A stretch of DNA of 64,000 nt. Origin: an uncultured Gammaproteobacteria bacterium (GTDB lineage Bacteria; Pseudomonadota; Gammaproteobacteria; Eutrophobiales; Eutrophobiaceae). The notes under the pieces were generated by a model. The model was given only the letters and a program-made list of their open reading frames with translations. It was not told where the DNA came from and did no database searches. The stretch spans positions 650,573-714,572 of the forward strand of contig CALSOP010000002.1 of the NCBI GenBank assembly GCA_943788005.1, given 5' to 3'. Of this stretch, positions 1 through 7,408 are shown one piece after another (position 1 is the first letter of the stretch; each line of letters begins with the position of its first letter). The position numbers and the translations under genes were made by a program.

Positions 1-1
1 A

Positions 2-568
2 CTCAACAACATGGAGTCCGAAACTGAAAAACTCAGAAAGTGCATTGAGGTAGAGATAAGCAAAGCCTACACTGATGCATTAACAAAAATACCAAATCGT
101 ATGGCCTTTGATGAACGTATTAGCCATGAGTATCGACGTTGGCAACGATACAACAATAAATTAACACTATGTCTGGTCGATATAGATAAGTTTAAAAATG
201 TAAATGACACTTATGGCCATAAAGCGGGAGATATTGTTTTGCGAACTGTCGCAGGAAAATGCATTTCAAAAGTTCGTGGCAGTGACTTTTTTTGCCGATA
301 TGGCGGTGAAGAGTTCGCTTTAATCTTACCAGAAACTGATCTATCAGCTGCAATAACTGTCGCAGAATCATTAAGAGAAGGCATAGAAGGCTGTTCATTC
401 CAGTATGGGGATAAAACAGTGCCAATAACCATTTCCTGCGGCCTCGCTGAATTCAAGGGCACGGATAATCTGGACACGATATTCAAAAGAGCAGACAAGG
501 CCTTATATAAAGCAAAAAATAGCGGGCGTAATTGCTGTATTAGTGAAGACCAACTGCGCCTAATCTAA
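2..568 (+). CDS. Diguanylate cyclase (GGDEF domain), 5' end outside window
   Basis: This is the C-terminal part of a GGDEF-domain enzyme that makes c-di-GMP from two GTP. The frame is open to the first base, so the gene very likely begins upstream. An internal ATG at position 11 has no clear ribosome site and lies only about 25 codons before the domain. The domain starts with DALTKIPNRMAF, continues through LCLVDIDKFKNVND and carries an intact GGEEF active-site motif (RYGGEEFALILPE), then the usual ISCGLAEF strand and ADKALYKAK helix. No sensor domain is visible in the part present. A bidirectional terminator follows directly. Family call is secure; signal input is unknown. Confidence 0.9.
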   Translation, partial: LNNMESETEKLRKCIEVEISKAYTDALTKIPNRMAFDERISHEYRRWQRYNNKLTLCLVDIDKFKNVNDTYGHKAGDIVLRTVAGKCISKVRGSDFFCRYGGEEFALILPETDLSAAITVAESLREGIEGCSFQYGDKTVPITISCGLAEFKGTDNLDTIFKRADKALYKAKNSGRNCCISEDQLRLI

Positions 569-589
569 ATTAATTAAAAGTTAGGCAAT

Positions 590-617
590 AAAAAAGGGAC
601 CTTACGGTCCCTTTTTT
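590..617. terminator. Bidirectional rho-independent terminator
   Basis: GGGACC-TTAC-GGTCCC hairpin with an A-run on the left and a T-run on the right, so it can stop transcription from both directions. It lies between the convergent GGDEF gene (plus) and the pqqA-like pair (minus), and closes the pqqA transcript before any other minus-strand gene. Confidence 0.9.
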
Positions 618-637
618 ATTATTCCGAGAAGGAAGTC

Positions 638-712
638 TTACTTGTTGTTGATGTACATTGTTACTTCAAAACCAAAACGAATGTCGCTGTATTCAGGTGT
701 TTGCCAGTTCAT
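638..712 (-). CDS. pqqA: PqqA-like PQQ precursor peptide, copy 1
   Basis: A 24-residue peptide beginning MNWQTPEYSDIRFG and ending FEVTMYINNK. The FEVTMY core, with Glu and Tyr separated by three residues, is the PqqA signature: these two side chains are fused to build pyrroloquinoline quinone. Upstream on the coding strand is a good ribosome site (GAGGATAT, about 5 bases before ATG). The gene sits 46 bp downstream of a near-identical copy and is followed by a rho-independent terminator, so it is not transcribed into pqqBCDE here. No other pqq gene is visible in the window. It is too short for ordinary gene callers. Identity as PqqA is strongly supported by the motif; whether it is used is unknown. 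Confidence 0.88.
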   Translation of the reverse strand: MNWQTPEYSDIRFGFEVTMYINNK

Positions 713-758
713 TGTTATATCCTCGTATTAAGTGTGTTAAATAAGATTAAAGAGGGTC

Positions 759-833
759 TTATTTGTTGTTAATATACATTGTTACTTCAAAACCAAAACG
801 AATGTCGTTGTATTCAGGTGTTTGCCAGTTCAT
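759..833 (-). CDS. pqqA: PqqA-like PQQ precursor peptide, copy 2
   Basis: This is the upstream member of a tandem pair, differing from copy 1 at one residue (position 9, Asn instead of Ser). It has the same FEVTMY core with the Glu and Tyr that become PQQ. The 20 bases before each ATG are identical, including the GAGGATAT ribosome site, so the duplication unit is about 121 bp and covers leader plus gene. The pair is probably one short transcript ending at the hairpin at 590-617. Synonymous and spacer differences show that the copies are not a trivial assembly repeat. PqqB, C, D and E must be encoded elsewhere if PQQ is made. Confidence 0.88.
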   Translation of the reverse strand: MNWQTPEYNDIRFGFEVTMYINNK

Positions 834-985
834 TGTTATATCCTCGTATTAAGTTATAAGTTTGTTTATAAAGTTTTTTCTTGTCTTATATAGAGCAGAT
901 CATGTGCCAGTTTCTTAAATAATTAATTTTATATATAATATTCAAATACTTACTGTCATTTATCTGGTTTAATCAAGTCCATTTT

Positions 986-1024
986 ATTGGTTAATTTGGT
1001 TGTTAATAACCAATTAACTGGTTT
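986..1024. promoter_or_regulatory. AT-rich palindromic operator-like region
   Basis: Overlapping inverted repeats lie between the divergent pqqA pair and purK: ATTGGTTA (986-993) with TAACCAAT (1007-1014), and the near-palindrome GGTTGTTAATAACC (998-1011). The whole 860-1050 stretch is very AT-rich and should hold the promoters of both units. No regulator can be named. Confidence 0.35.
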
Positions 1025-1059
1025 TAAATAACCATATTACAACCTTTTTAATAGCCACC

Positions 1060-1170
1060 ATGACCATACAGAATCCACAATCTATGCAGCAATTTCGGCA
1101 ACTATTAACAGAATTACAGATTTACTACGTAGATTATGCTAAATTCGCCGACTTTTTTAAGGGCGTGTAA
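1060..1170 (+). CDS. Possible small ORF (36 aa) before purK
   Basis: An ATG-TAA frame encoding a peptide beginning MTIQNPQSMQQF and ending FADFFKGV, ending 12 bp before purK. It has an amphipathic, aromatic-rich composition (QIYYVDYAKFADFF). No convincing ribosome site precedes it, and I do not recognise a family. It could be a leader peptide or chance; confidence is low. Confidence 0.25.
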   Translation: MTIQNPQSMQQFRQLLTELQIYYVDYAKFADFFKGV

Positions 1171-1182
1171 TAAGAAAAACGC

Positions 1183-2370
1183 ATGACAAATACTCATAAC
1201 AAAACCAGCAATAAGCATATTGCGAGCGGACATCGAATTGGAATCGTTGGTGGTGGTCAGCTGGCAAAGATGACGGCGCAACCCGCGATGGAACTAGGTT
1301 GCGAGATCGTTATCCTGGAAAGAACTGAAAACACACCAGCTTCATGTCTTGCCGCAGATATTTTATATGGCGACTGGGACGACCCAGCCAATTTGCTTAA
1401 TCTCGCAGACAAAGTTGACGTAGTATCCTTAGAAAATGAATTTGTCGATGCAAATAGTTTAAAAGCCATAGAACAAGCAGGCCATCAACTGTACCCAAGC
1501 TCGACAACGATTGGGCTGGTACAAGATAAACTAATTCAAAAGCAGGCTTTAAGTGATGCAGGGATAGCGGTGACACCCTTTGCAGCCGTCAATTCACAGG
1601 AAGAAATCATACAACGCGCTAATCGACTTGGCTGGCCGCTAGTCTTAAAGACAAGACGCAATGGTTATGACGGAAAAGGAAACGCCACTTTAAATAGTGC
1701 AGCAGATATTGGGGATGCCTGGACAAAACTCGATGGCAATAATCGAGAACTCTACGTTGAAGGATTTTGCAATTTCGCTGGTGAATTAGCAGTAATGGTA
1801 ACGCGTGGCTCGAATGGCGAAATGGTCAATTATCCCGTGGTTGAATCCGTACAGAAAGATCACATCTGCCATATCGTACGTGCACCTGCCCGTATCGGTG
1901 ATGAACTAGCCGATACAGCGATTGAACTCGCACGCAAGGCAGTTACAACTATCGATGGCGTAGGTACCATCGGCGTCGAAATGTTTCTCACCAAAGAAAA
2001 CCAGATTATTCTTAACGAAATGGCGCCAAGAGTACATAATTCCGGGCACTACACGATTGAAGCTTGTGAATGTTCACAGTTTGAGAACCATGTAAGGGCT
2101 ATCCTCGGGCTACCGCTCGGTTCAACTGAAATGATTGCGCCAGCAGCGGTGATGATAAACATGCTCGGCGAAGAGCAGGGCACAGGCTACCCGGTTGGCA
2201 TTGAACAAGCCCTAGCAGTGAAGGGAGCCCATATACATGTATATGGAAAGACAGCAACAAACATAGGGCGCAAAATGGGACATATCACCGCGTTAGGTTC
2301 AGATATTAATGAAGCTGAACAAATTGCATCAAAGGCTGCATCATGTATTCGTTTCGGAGCACAAAAATGA
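1183..2370 (+). CDS. purK: 5-(carboxyamino)imidazole ribonucleotide synthase
   Basis: PurK uses ATP and bicarbonate to carboxylate AIR to N5-CAIR in purine synthesis. The protein (395 aa) has an extra 16-residue N-terminal segment before the nucleotide-binding [13 protein letters not shown] motif. The ATP-grasp domain follows, with [14 protein letters not shown], the GVEMFLT and [16 protein letters not shown] active-site segments typical of PurK, and a C-terminal domain ending around residue 395. The length is normal for the family. It overlaps purE by an ATGA, so the two enzymes that together make CAIR are translationally coupled. Confidence 0.96.
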   Translation: MTNTHNKTSNKHIASGHRIGIVGGGQLAKMTAQPAMELGCEIVILERTENTPASCLAADILYGDWDDPANLLNLADKVDVVSLENEFVDANSLKAIEQAGHQLYPSSTTIGLVQDKLIQKQALSDAGIAVTPFAAVNSQEEIIQRANRLGWPLVLKTRRNGYDGKGNATLNSAADIGDAWTKLDGNNRELYVEGFCNFAGELAVMVTRGSNGEMVNYPVVESVQKDHICHIVRAPARIGDELADTAIELARKAVTTIDGVGTIGVEMFLTKENQIILNEMAPRVHNSGHYTIEACECSQFENHVRAILGLPLGSTEMIAPAAVMINMLGEEQGTGYPVGIEQALAVKGAHIHVYGKTATNIGRKMGHITALGSDINEAEQIASKAASCIRFGAQK

Positions 2371-2873
2371 AAGCGCAAACCAAACCACTCGTCGGCATTA
2401 TCATGGGCAGTGATTCAGACTGGCCAACCTTAAAAGCAGCTGCAGACATCTGTGAACAGTTTTTAGTTGCCCATGAAGTACACGTCGTCTCAGCACACCG
2501 TACACCCGATGACATGGCTAGGTATGCAAAGAACGCTTATAAGAAAGGCTTGAAGGTAATAATTGCCGGCGCCGGAGGCGCAGCACATTTACCCGGTATG
2601 GTTGCCAGTCACACACCCTTACCCGTCATTGGTGTCCCAGTTAAAACTGAAGCATTAAGTGGTATGGATTCATTATTATCAATCGTACAAATGCCAGGTG
2701 GCGTTCCTGTTGCAACAGTCGCAATTGGTGCGGGTAAAAATGCCGGTCTATTAGCCGTAGAGATCCTCGCAACGAGTAATACAAAGTTGATGGATAAACT
2801 GTTCGAATATAAGAAAGACCTTGCTACGGAATCACGTAAGAAAGACAAATCATTAAATAAACAAATTAAATAG
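2367..2873 (+). CDS. purE: N5-CAIR mutase
   Basis: PurE (class I) converts N5-CAIR to CAIR, the step after PurK. I place the start at 2367, where the ATG overlaps the purK stop as ATGA; a frame extends upstream inside purK but the extra residues are not PurE-like. The catalytic N-terminus is clear ([17 protein letters not shown]), as are SAHRTPDDM and the [11 protein letters not shown] substrate loop with the conserved His. The protein is 168 aa, with a basic Lys-rich tail after about residue 150. It is probably cotranscribed with purK. Confidence 0.97.
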   Translation: MKAQTKPLVGIIMGSDSDWPTLKAAADICEQFLVAHEVHVVSAHRTPDDMARYAKNAYKKGLKVIIAGAGGAAHLPGMVASHTPLPVIGVPVKTEALSGMDSLLSIVQMPGGVPVATVAIGAGKNAGLLAVEILATSNTKLMDKLFEYKKDLATESRKKDKSLNKQIK

Positions 2874-2913
2874 TAATACTCTTACACTTTTCGTATCAGT
2901 ACGAATAGCGATT

Positions 2914-3151
2914 TTAGTTTACCTGAATGATTTTGATCAGCTTATTATTTTCATCAAACTGAATTTCAAATAACCAAAGATGCCCTCGTGCGTAAGAAAT
3001 TTTCGAATTGCATCAGCTGGAAATTTTAAATTCAGATTGTCTTCTGAACGCACCACAATATCTCGTGCTATCCCTTTGTAATAAGCAAGGTACTTATCTG
3101 CCTCTATGGCCAAACGAAAACGAATTCTATGTGATACGTTTTTTTAATCAT
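2914..3151 (-). pseudogene. DUF2835 protein gene, interrupted by two frameshifts
   Basis: The ATG (3149-3151) overlaps the stop of the DUF1289 gene as ATGA, so this is the last gene of the long minus-strand operon. The start (MIKK) is in one frame. The conserved core (RIRFRLAIEADKYLAYYKG, then VVRSEDN, LKFPADAIRKFLTHEGIFG) is in a second frame. The family-like end (LFEIQFDENNKLIKI) is in a third. The first shift lies in a T7 tract (3139-3145 on the plus strand; A7 in the gene) and the second near 2968-2975; each is explained by one missing base. DUF2835 proteins are about 70-75 aa and of unknown function, which fits the reconstructed length. Sequencing error and real decay are both possible. 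Confidence 0.7.
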
Positions 3152-3348
3152 TCGATAATTGGTTTATTACTGCCAATTCCAGTTTCCCGTTGTTTAGCTA
3201 TTTGCAGGATGGTTTTACGTTCTTTACTATTCGCTTGGCCCCAGCCGATAATTTCTGCAATTGTTCTAAAACATCCCATGCAAACATCATCTTCATTCAA
3301 ACAACAATTTCTTACACAAGGTGATTCCACATCATTTGTATTATTCAT
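3148..3348 (-). CDS. DUF1289 family protein (Cys-rich small protein)
   Basis: A 66-residue protein with the DUF1289 pattern: SPCVRNCCLN, then DVCMGCFRTIAEI.GW and a basic C-terminal helix. Four conserved cysteines suggest a metal or Fe-S site, but this is inference. Its start overlaps the end of the amidotransferase gene by 8 bp and its stop overlaps the DUF2835 start, placing it within the long operon. A plus-strand frame covering the same DNA has no family features and was discarded. Biochemical function is unknown. Confidence 0.85.
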   Translation of the reverse strand: MNNTNDVESPCVRNCCLNEDDVCMGCFRTIAEIIGWGQANSKERKTILQIAKQRETGIGSNKPIIE

Positions 3349-4081
3349 GGCATGAATAATTTAATACCGCTAATTTCCAGTTCTCGTATATTTTCCTTGC
3401 TGTTTTATTAAAATAAGTCATGTTTTCCAGCGTTTCTTGTTCTAGTTTGTTGACAGCGTTTTCACCCAGACTTTTTTCCAACGCGTCGTTATAAGCTAAA
3501 ATAGCGCTCCAATCTGATACTGTTGAAGCAATGATTTCCTGATGGTATTGCATGGTAAATACTTGTACTCCCAACGATAAGGATTGAATAGCACATTTAT
3601 CCGAATAACTTAATATATCCATTCCGGGTGGTGCGCTCTTTACTTCAGCACTATGCCACTGCAAACAATTCATCTTGTCCGGCATGTTTTTTAAATAGGG
3701 ACTTTGTTTGCCCGAGTCAGTTTTATGAATTTCCATAATACCAATCTCGGCATGATCTCCCAGGCCAACTTCAGCACCAAGTGCATCAGCCAATAATTGA
3801 TGGCCAAGACATATACCCACATAAGGCATCTTCAATTCATTCACGGCTTTTCGGATAGCCGCTTTTTCATCGATTAACCAAGGGTATTCTGCTTCTTCCC
3901 ATACATCCATCGGGCCACCCATCACCCACAGTGCATCGTAGTCTTTTAAATCAGGGATCTGCTCACCTTCGTCAAGCTCTATAATAGTCGACTCAACATT
4001 GTCTTCTTTAAAAAAGTCGCGAAAAATGCCAGGGTGTTCTATTCGTAAATGTTGAAAAACAAGTATACGATTAATTTTCAT
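3341..4081 (-). CDS. Class I glutamine amidotransferase (GMP-synthase-like)
   Basis: A stand-alone type 1 glutamine amidotransferase of 246 aa. The nucleophile elbow is GICLGHQLLADALG (Cys near residue 92), preceded by LWVMGGPMDVWEE, and the catalytic His-Glu pair is in FTMQYHQEI. The family releases ammonia from glutamine or cleaves gamma-glutamyl bonds; the acceptor here cannot be read. It overlaps the epimerase gene upstream by 11 bp and the DUF1289 gene downstream by 8 bp. There is no synthetase domain, so it is not GuaA. Confidence 0.88.
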   Translation of the reverse strand: MKINRILVFQHLRIEHPGIFRDFFKEDNVESTIIELDEGEQIPDLKDYDALWVMGGPMDVWEEAEYPWLIDEKAAIRKAVNELKMPYVGICLGHQLLADALGAEVGLGDHAEIGIMEIHKTDSGKQSPYLKNMPDKMNCLQWHSAEVKSAPPGMDILSYSDKCAIQSLSLGVQVFTMQYHQEIIASTVSDWSAILAYNDALEKSLGENAVNKLEQETLENMTYFNKTARKIYENWKLAVLNYSCHE

Positions 4082-4904
4082 TCTGTTTTATCAAGTTAGA
4101 AACTGCTTTGCGAAAATCTACATGCTTCGGCTGCCAACCAGAGCGTGAGATCGTAACGCTGTTATCACACCTTCGACCCATGCCACGATCATTACTGTGA
4201 TGAGAAAAAATTGGTTCTAATTGATTTAGCTGTTTCGCTAAAAATGAATAATACTCGCCACGTTTTATTGGATGGCCATCACACGCTAGTTCAATTGGTT
4301 CAGAGTCGTCCATCGCGCCTATACGCTTTAGTAATTCTGCTCCATCATCAACATGGATCAAATTAAGCCAACCGTTAGGATCACCATTAATCGTATCACC
4401 TTTTAATATTCCGTTTTTTCCAATCACGCGCTCAGGGCCATAAATTCCTGCGAAACGAATAATGCTTCCTTTTTTTACAGCAGCTAACCAATCTTGTTCT
4501 ATAAAGCTTTGTCGCTCAGCTCTTTCGCTATCTATATGAACATCACTATCGGCATCAACAACTCTGTCTTTATTGCCATAAACAACCGTTGATGAAACTA
4601 AGACAGCTTTTTGAACATCGAGTTTATTTAGTCGTTCGATAAACCCGGGGAAGGCGGTTCGATCTATTTGGCTTGGAGGCACCATAAAATAAATTCTAAT
4701 ACTTGTTTTTTTAGAAAGCACATCCAGGTTACGCCAGGTCTGTTTATCATTAATATTTAAAATGATCTGGTGATTATCCTCAACTGAATTTATTGCGTTA
4801 TGCTGTTCTGATCTGTTTACAACATAGTTACTTTCGTCATGTAAAATTTTAAGCAGGCTTCTTCCCAAGTACCCACACCCAATGATCAAGTTTATTTTCT
4901 TCAT
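4071..4904 (-). CDS. NAD(P)-dependent epimerase/dehydratase-like (YeeZ type)
   Basis: A short-chain-type Rossmann protein starting MKKINLIIGCGYLGRSLL, with the GxGYLG dinucleotide-binding motif at the extreme N-terminus. I chose the start at 4904 because GAAGAG precedes it and the family starts here; a frame extends 11 codons further upstream. The VSSTVVYG segment and IIRFAGIYGPER match the SDR nucleotide-sugar epimerase-like group; the strict YxxxK dyad is not obvious, so it may be an atypical member. Its substrate is unknown. It lies in the lipid-operon tail, 48 bp after the secreted protein gene. Confidence 0.8.
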   Translation of the reverse strand: MKKINLIIGCGYLGRSLLKILHDESNYVVNRSEQHNAINSVEDNHQIILNINDKQTWRNLDVLSKKTSIRIYFMVPPSQIDRTAFPGFIERLNKLDVQKAVLVSSTVVYGNKDRVVDADSDVHIDSERAERQSFIEQDWLAAVKKGSIIRFAGIYGPERVIGKNGILKGDTINGDPNGWLNLIHVDDGAELLKRIGAMDDSEPIELACDGHPIKRGEYYSFLAKQLNQLEPIFSHHSNDRGMGRRCDNSVTISRSGWQPKHVDFRKAVSNLIKQNEN

Positions 4905-4952
4905 CTCTTCAGAAACTCTGATAATTGCATGGTACAAATATTAAAAAGAGAC

Positions 4953-5687
4953 CTATTTATTAACACTCAGTACTTGTGATTCAACATCTTCATATTTTAT
5001 AAGCACAGTATAATTATCACCTTCACTATCACGCATATTTGAAACGCCTTCGAAAATCCGTAAAGCTGGCTTACCACTATCATAATAAAGCTTCAATGTG
5101 CCAGCAATAACGCGGACAAAGAAACTGTCTGGCTCAATATTTATCAATCTTAAAGATTGGCCTTCTTTATTCACGATAGCATCTTGATATATTCTGAAAC
5201 TTAAAAAGTCCTGCATGCTTGGCACAAGAAAATCGCGCTTGAATTTCTTACCGGCAACAATTTGATCCCAATGCTCTATAATAAAATTATCAAAACCAGC
5301 ATCGCTAATCGCACCATCTTTATAGTTTATTTGTGATTCTTTCCGGGTTTTATTTTTTGATTCACTAAAAATAACTTCGTACTTATTACCAATAAAGCGC
5401 GTTTTTTCTTCATGTCCGGTGAGTGTATTTTCTAATGTAAACTCAGGCATAAATTGACTATTACTAAAATCGGCAACCTTACTAGCAAAGATATTTTCCG
5501 CAGGGTCCTTATAAATCACTTCCGAGCGCTGTAACACCCCGTCACTGTATTTCTCGTGATGGTTCTCGGTATAAAGTAATTGATTAGTGATGCTGTCATA
5601 GGCATGCCCCACTCGAGTCATCGCATCTTTAGCAACAGCGGAAGATACCCATAACCAGAGAACAGTTAATAGAACTATCCTAAACAT
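4953..5687 (-). CDS. Secreted protein of unknown function
   Basis: A 244-aa protein with a Sec signal peptide (MFRIVLLTVLWLWVSSAVA, cleavage probably after AVA near residue 19). The rest is hydrophilic and rich in beta-strand-like segments such as GQSLRLINIEP and GTLKLYYDSGKPALRIFEG, ending near an ILVNK-like tail. I do not recognise a named domain. Position is informative: it is 4 bp after the DUF1475-like gene and inside the lipid operon, so a periplasmic or outer-membrane role linked to the same pathway is plausible. Some homologous clusters carry a lipocalin-like DUF3833 at a similar place, but I cannot show that this is one. Confidence 0.7.
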   Translation of the reverse strand: MFRIVLLTVLWLWVSSAVAKDAMTRVGHAYDSITNQLLYTENHHEKYSDGVLQRSEVIYKDPAENIFASKVADFSNSQFMPEFTLENTLTGHEEKTRFIGNKYEVIFSESKNKTRKESQINYKDGAISDAGFDNFIIEHWDQIVAGKKFKRDFLVPSMQDFLSFRIYQDAIVNKEGQSLRLINIEPDSFFVRVIAGTLKLYYDSGKPALRIFEGVSNMRDSEGDNYTVLIKYEDVESQVLSVNK

Positions 5688-5691
5688 ACAT

Positions 5692-6057
5692 TTAACTGCT
5701 ATTAGTCCGCTTGCCCAACCAGAACCTTGTCATACTACCCTCCGCTTCATAAAATGATTTTAGGACATAAAGACAAGACAGCATATTACCAAGTAATAAA
5801 ATCAGTACAGACCATGATAATGCGGTTGTTTTATTTTCTTCACGGCATAGAACCCAAAATGAAAACAACAATAAACCTAAATAAAGATCAACTAACGTCA
5901 CCATCCCCCATGCCATATCGACTAAGACAGCACCTTCTATAAAAAAGTCGCCGTAGACTAATGCATAATAGACAACTAGTAACATAATTAAGAAACCAGC
6001 GTAGGCAATAACTGCTGGCATCGAAATAAATCGATTTTTTTTAACCGCAGTTGTCAT
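5692..6057 (-). CDS. DUF1475-like membrane protein
   Basis: A 121-aa protein with three predicted membrane helices (about 14-35, 47-68 and 76-98). I start it at the ATG at 6057, which overlaps the DUF1295 stop as ATGA; the longer frame upstream is only the DUF1295 gene read out of phase. Motifs include FFIEGAVLVDMAWGM and TLVDLYLGL, which resemble DUF1475 proteins. Such small membrane proteins occur beside DUF1295 and CFA-like genes in other proteobacteria. Function is unknown; the operon suggests a role in modified fatty-acid metabolism. Confidence 0.72.
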   Translation of the reverse strand: MTTAVKKNRFISMPAVIAYAGFLIMLLVVYYALVYGDFFIEGAVLVDMAWGMVTLVDLYLGLLLFSFWVLCREENKTTALSWSVLILLLGNMLSCLYVLKSFYEAEGSMTRFWLGKRTNSS

Positions 6058-6842
6058 GATAATACCTTCGGTGGTAAGGGGAAGAACATACTTGTCGTTT
6101 TCTGATACTCCCTGTATGCATCGCCACGACTGCGTATAGATTGCTGCTCGGTATAAGGCACACCAGTAATACGTGTGATAAATACATAGATAACAATCAG
6201 TCCGGTCCAGGTTAACCACCAGTAATCACTACCGTAGCCTATCAAGACAAAAGCCCACCATTGCAACCATTCGAAAAAATAATTGGGATGGCGTGAATAA
6301 CGCCACAGTCCAATATTACAAACAATGCCTTTATTAACAGGGTTCATTCTAAAATGGTGTAATTGCTGGTCGCTTATAACTTCACCGGCGATAGCAATCA
6401 TCCATACCAATACGCCTAGAACATCTAATAGGCCAACTTCAGGATTACTATTTCTCGCTGCGGCCCAAAATGGTAATGCAAACAATATTGTCCACGTCGC
6501 TTGTACTTGAAAGAAAATGAACATCACAACTTGCGCATGCTTGCCACAGTATTCGCGCATGTATCGATAGCGACCATCTTCAACTTCATTCATGACCCGG
6601 TTATATAAGAAAGCGCCTAGGCGAAAACCCCAGAAAAGAGCGAGCCCAACAATCAACCACTGGCGAGCGTCATTTTCGATTTGATCCATGAGTATTAACC
6701 AGACACCAACCACTGGCGTTAAAAATGACCAAGCGACATCGACAATGCCCGCATTCTCTGTTTTATATTGCATCATCCACAGCAGCAACATCACAAACGC
6801 ACTAAAAGCCCAAGCAATTAAGAATATTGATGCTAATGTCAT
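6054..6842 (-). CDS. DUF1295 membrane protein (steroid-5-alpha-reductase-like)
   Basis: A 262-aa multi-pass membrane protein of the DUF1295 family, related to 3-oxo-5-alpha-steroid 4-dehydrogenases and isoprenylcysteine methyltransferases. The C-terminal family core is plain: LWRYSRHPNYFFEWLQWW, then ITGVPYTEQQSIRSRGDAY and the YQKTTSMFFP ending. The N-terminal half has several hydrophobic helices. It overlaps both neighbours by 4 bp. By family it could reduce or modify an acyl or isoprenoid chain; the true substrate is not known. It is a standard member of CFA-synthase/DUF1365/amine-oxidase clusters. Confidence 0.9.
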   Translation of the reverse strand: MTLASIFLIAWAFSAFVMLLLWMMQYKTENAGIVDVAWSFLTPVVGVWLILMDQIENDARQWLIVGLALFWGFRLGAFLYNRVMNEVEDGRYRYMREYCGKHAQVVMFIFFQVQATWTILFALPFWAAARNSNPEVGLLDVLGVLVWMIAIAGEVISDQQLHHFRMNPVNKGIVCNIGLWRYSRHPNYFFEWLQWWAFVLIGYGSDYWWLTWTGLIVIYVFITRITGVPYTEQQSIRSRGDAYREYQKTTSMFFPLPPKVLS

Positions 6843-7393
6843 TTAGATTTCTCCCAGCCTAGAATGCTCATTTGTTCTTGGATCAATTGTTGTCTGGTAA
6901 AAATATCTGAAGCCCATATTAATATGGGCATAGCAACACACCACATGATCGAAACAACAAAAATAGAAGTGTTTCCGAGTAGCGTAATTGCACCCAACTT
7001 TTCACCTGCAACATAAGCCAACGGACCAGCAATCGCTGACATCGCACCAGCAAGCAGATAACGGCGTTTTAACCATGATAAAGAAAGATTAATAGTAGCA
7101 GCAAGATTTATCCAAAGGCAGACCATCCAAAGAGGAGAAGGACCACCCAGCATAGTGTTTTCGGGAAAGGCGATGAATCCAGTCACGACTAATATTGAAT
7201 CTAAGAGATAACCTAAGAATGCTGTAAATAAAAATAATTTTATTTCAGTATTTCGCATCTCATCCATTATGGATAAATGAAAAAGCATCCATATCATCGT
7301 ATAAGCAACACCAATATAGGGCACACCTTTGGCAGCTGAAATGATCGTCACAAACCAAGCTAGTTGAAACAGAATGAAGTTAGTTAATTTCAT
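6839..7393 (-). CDS. DUF2878 membrane protein
   Basis: A 184-aa protein with about five to six hydrophobic helices, beginning MKLTNFILFQLAWFVTII. The central LGYLLDSILVVTGFI and the PSPLWMVCLWINLAATINLSLSWL stretch fit DUF2878, a family found almost only beside CFA-like methyltransferases. It overlaps DUF1295 by 4 bp and follows the methyltransferase by 15 bp. Molecular function is unknown. Confidence 0.85.
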   Translation of the reverse strand: MKLTNFILFQLAWFVTIISAAKGVPYIGVAYTMIWMLFHLSIMDEMRNTEIKLFLFTAFLGYLLDSILVVTGFIAFPENTMLGGPSPLWMVCLWINLAATINLSLSWLKRRYLLAGAMSAIAGPLAYVAGEKLGAITLLGNTSIFVVSIMWCVAMPILIWASDIFTRQQLIQEQMSILGWEKSK

Positions 7394-7408
7394 AGGTTCA
7401 AATTAAAC

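Noticed and set aside
3008..3355. 115-codon plus-strand ORF opposite the DUF1289 gene
   Set aside because: It is antisense to the well-supported DUF1289 gene and the DUF2835 remnant, has no ribosome site and no family features.
6057..6219. Longer start for the DUF1475-like gene
   Set aside because: The extra 54 codons are out-of-phase DUF1295 sequence; the ATG at 6057 gives the ATGA overlap used throughout the operon.
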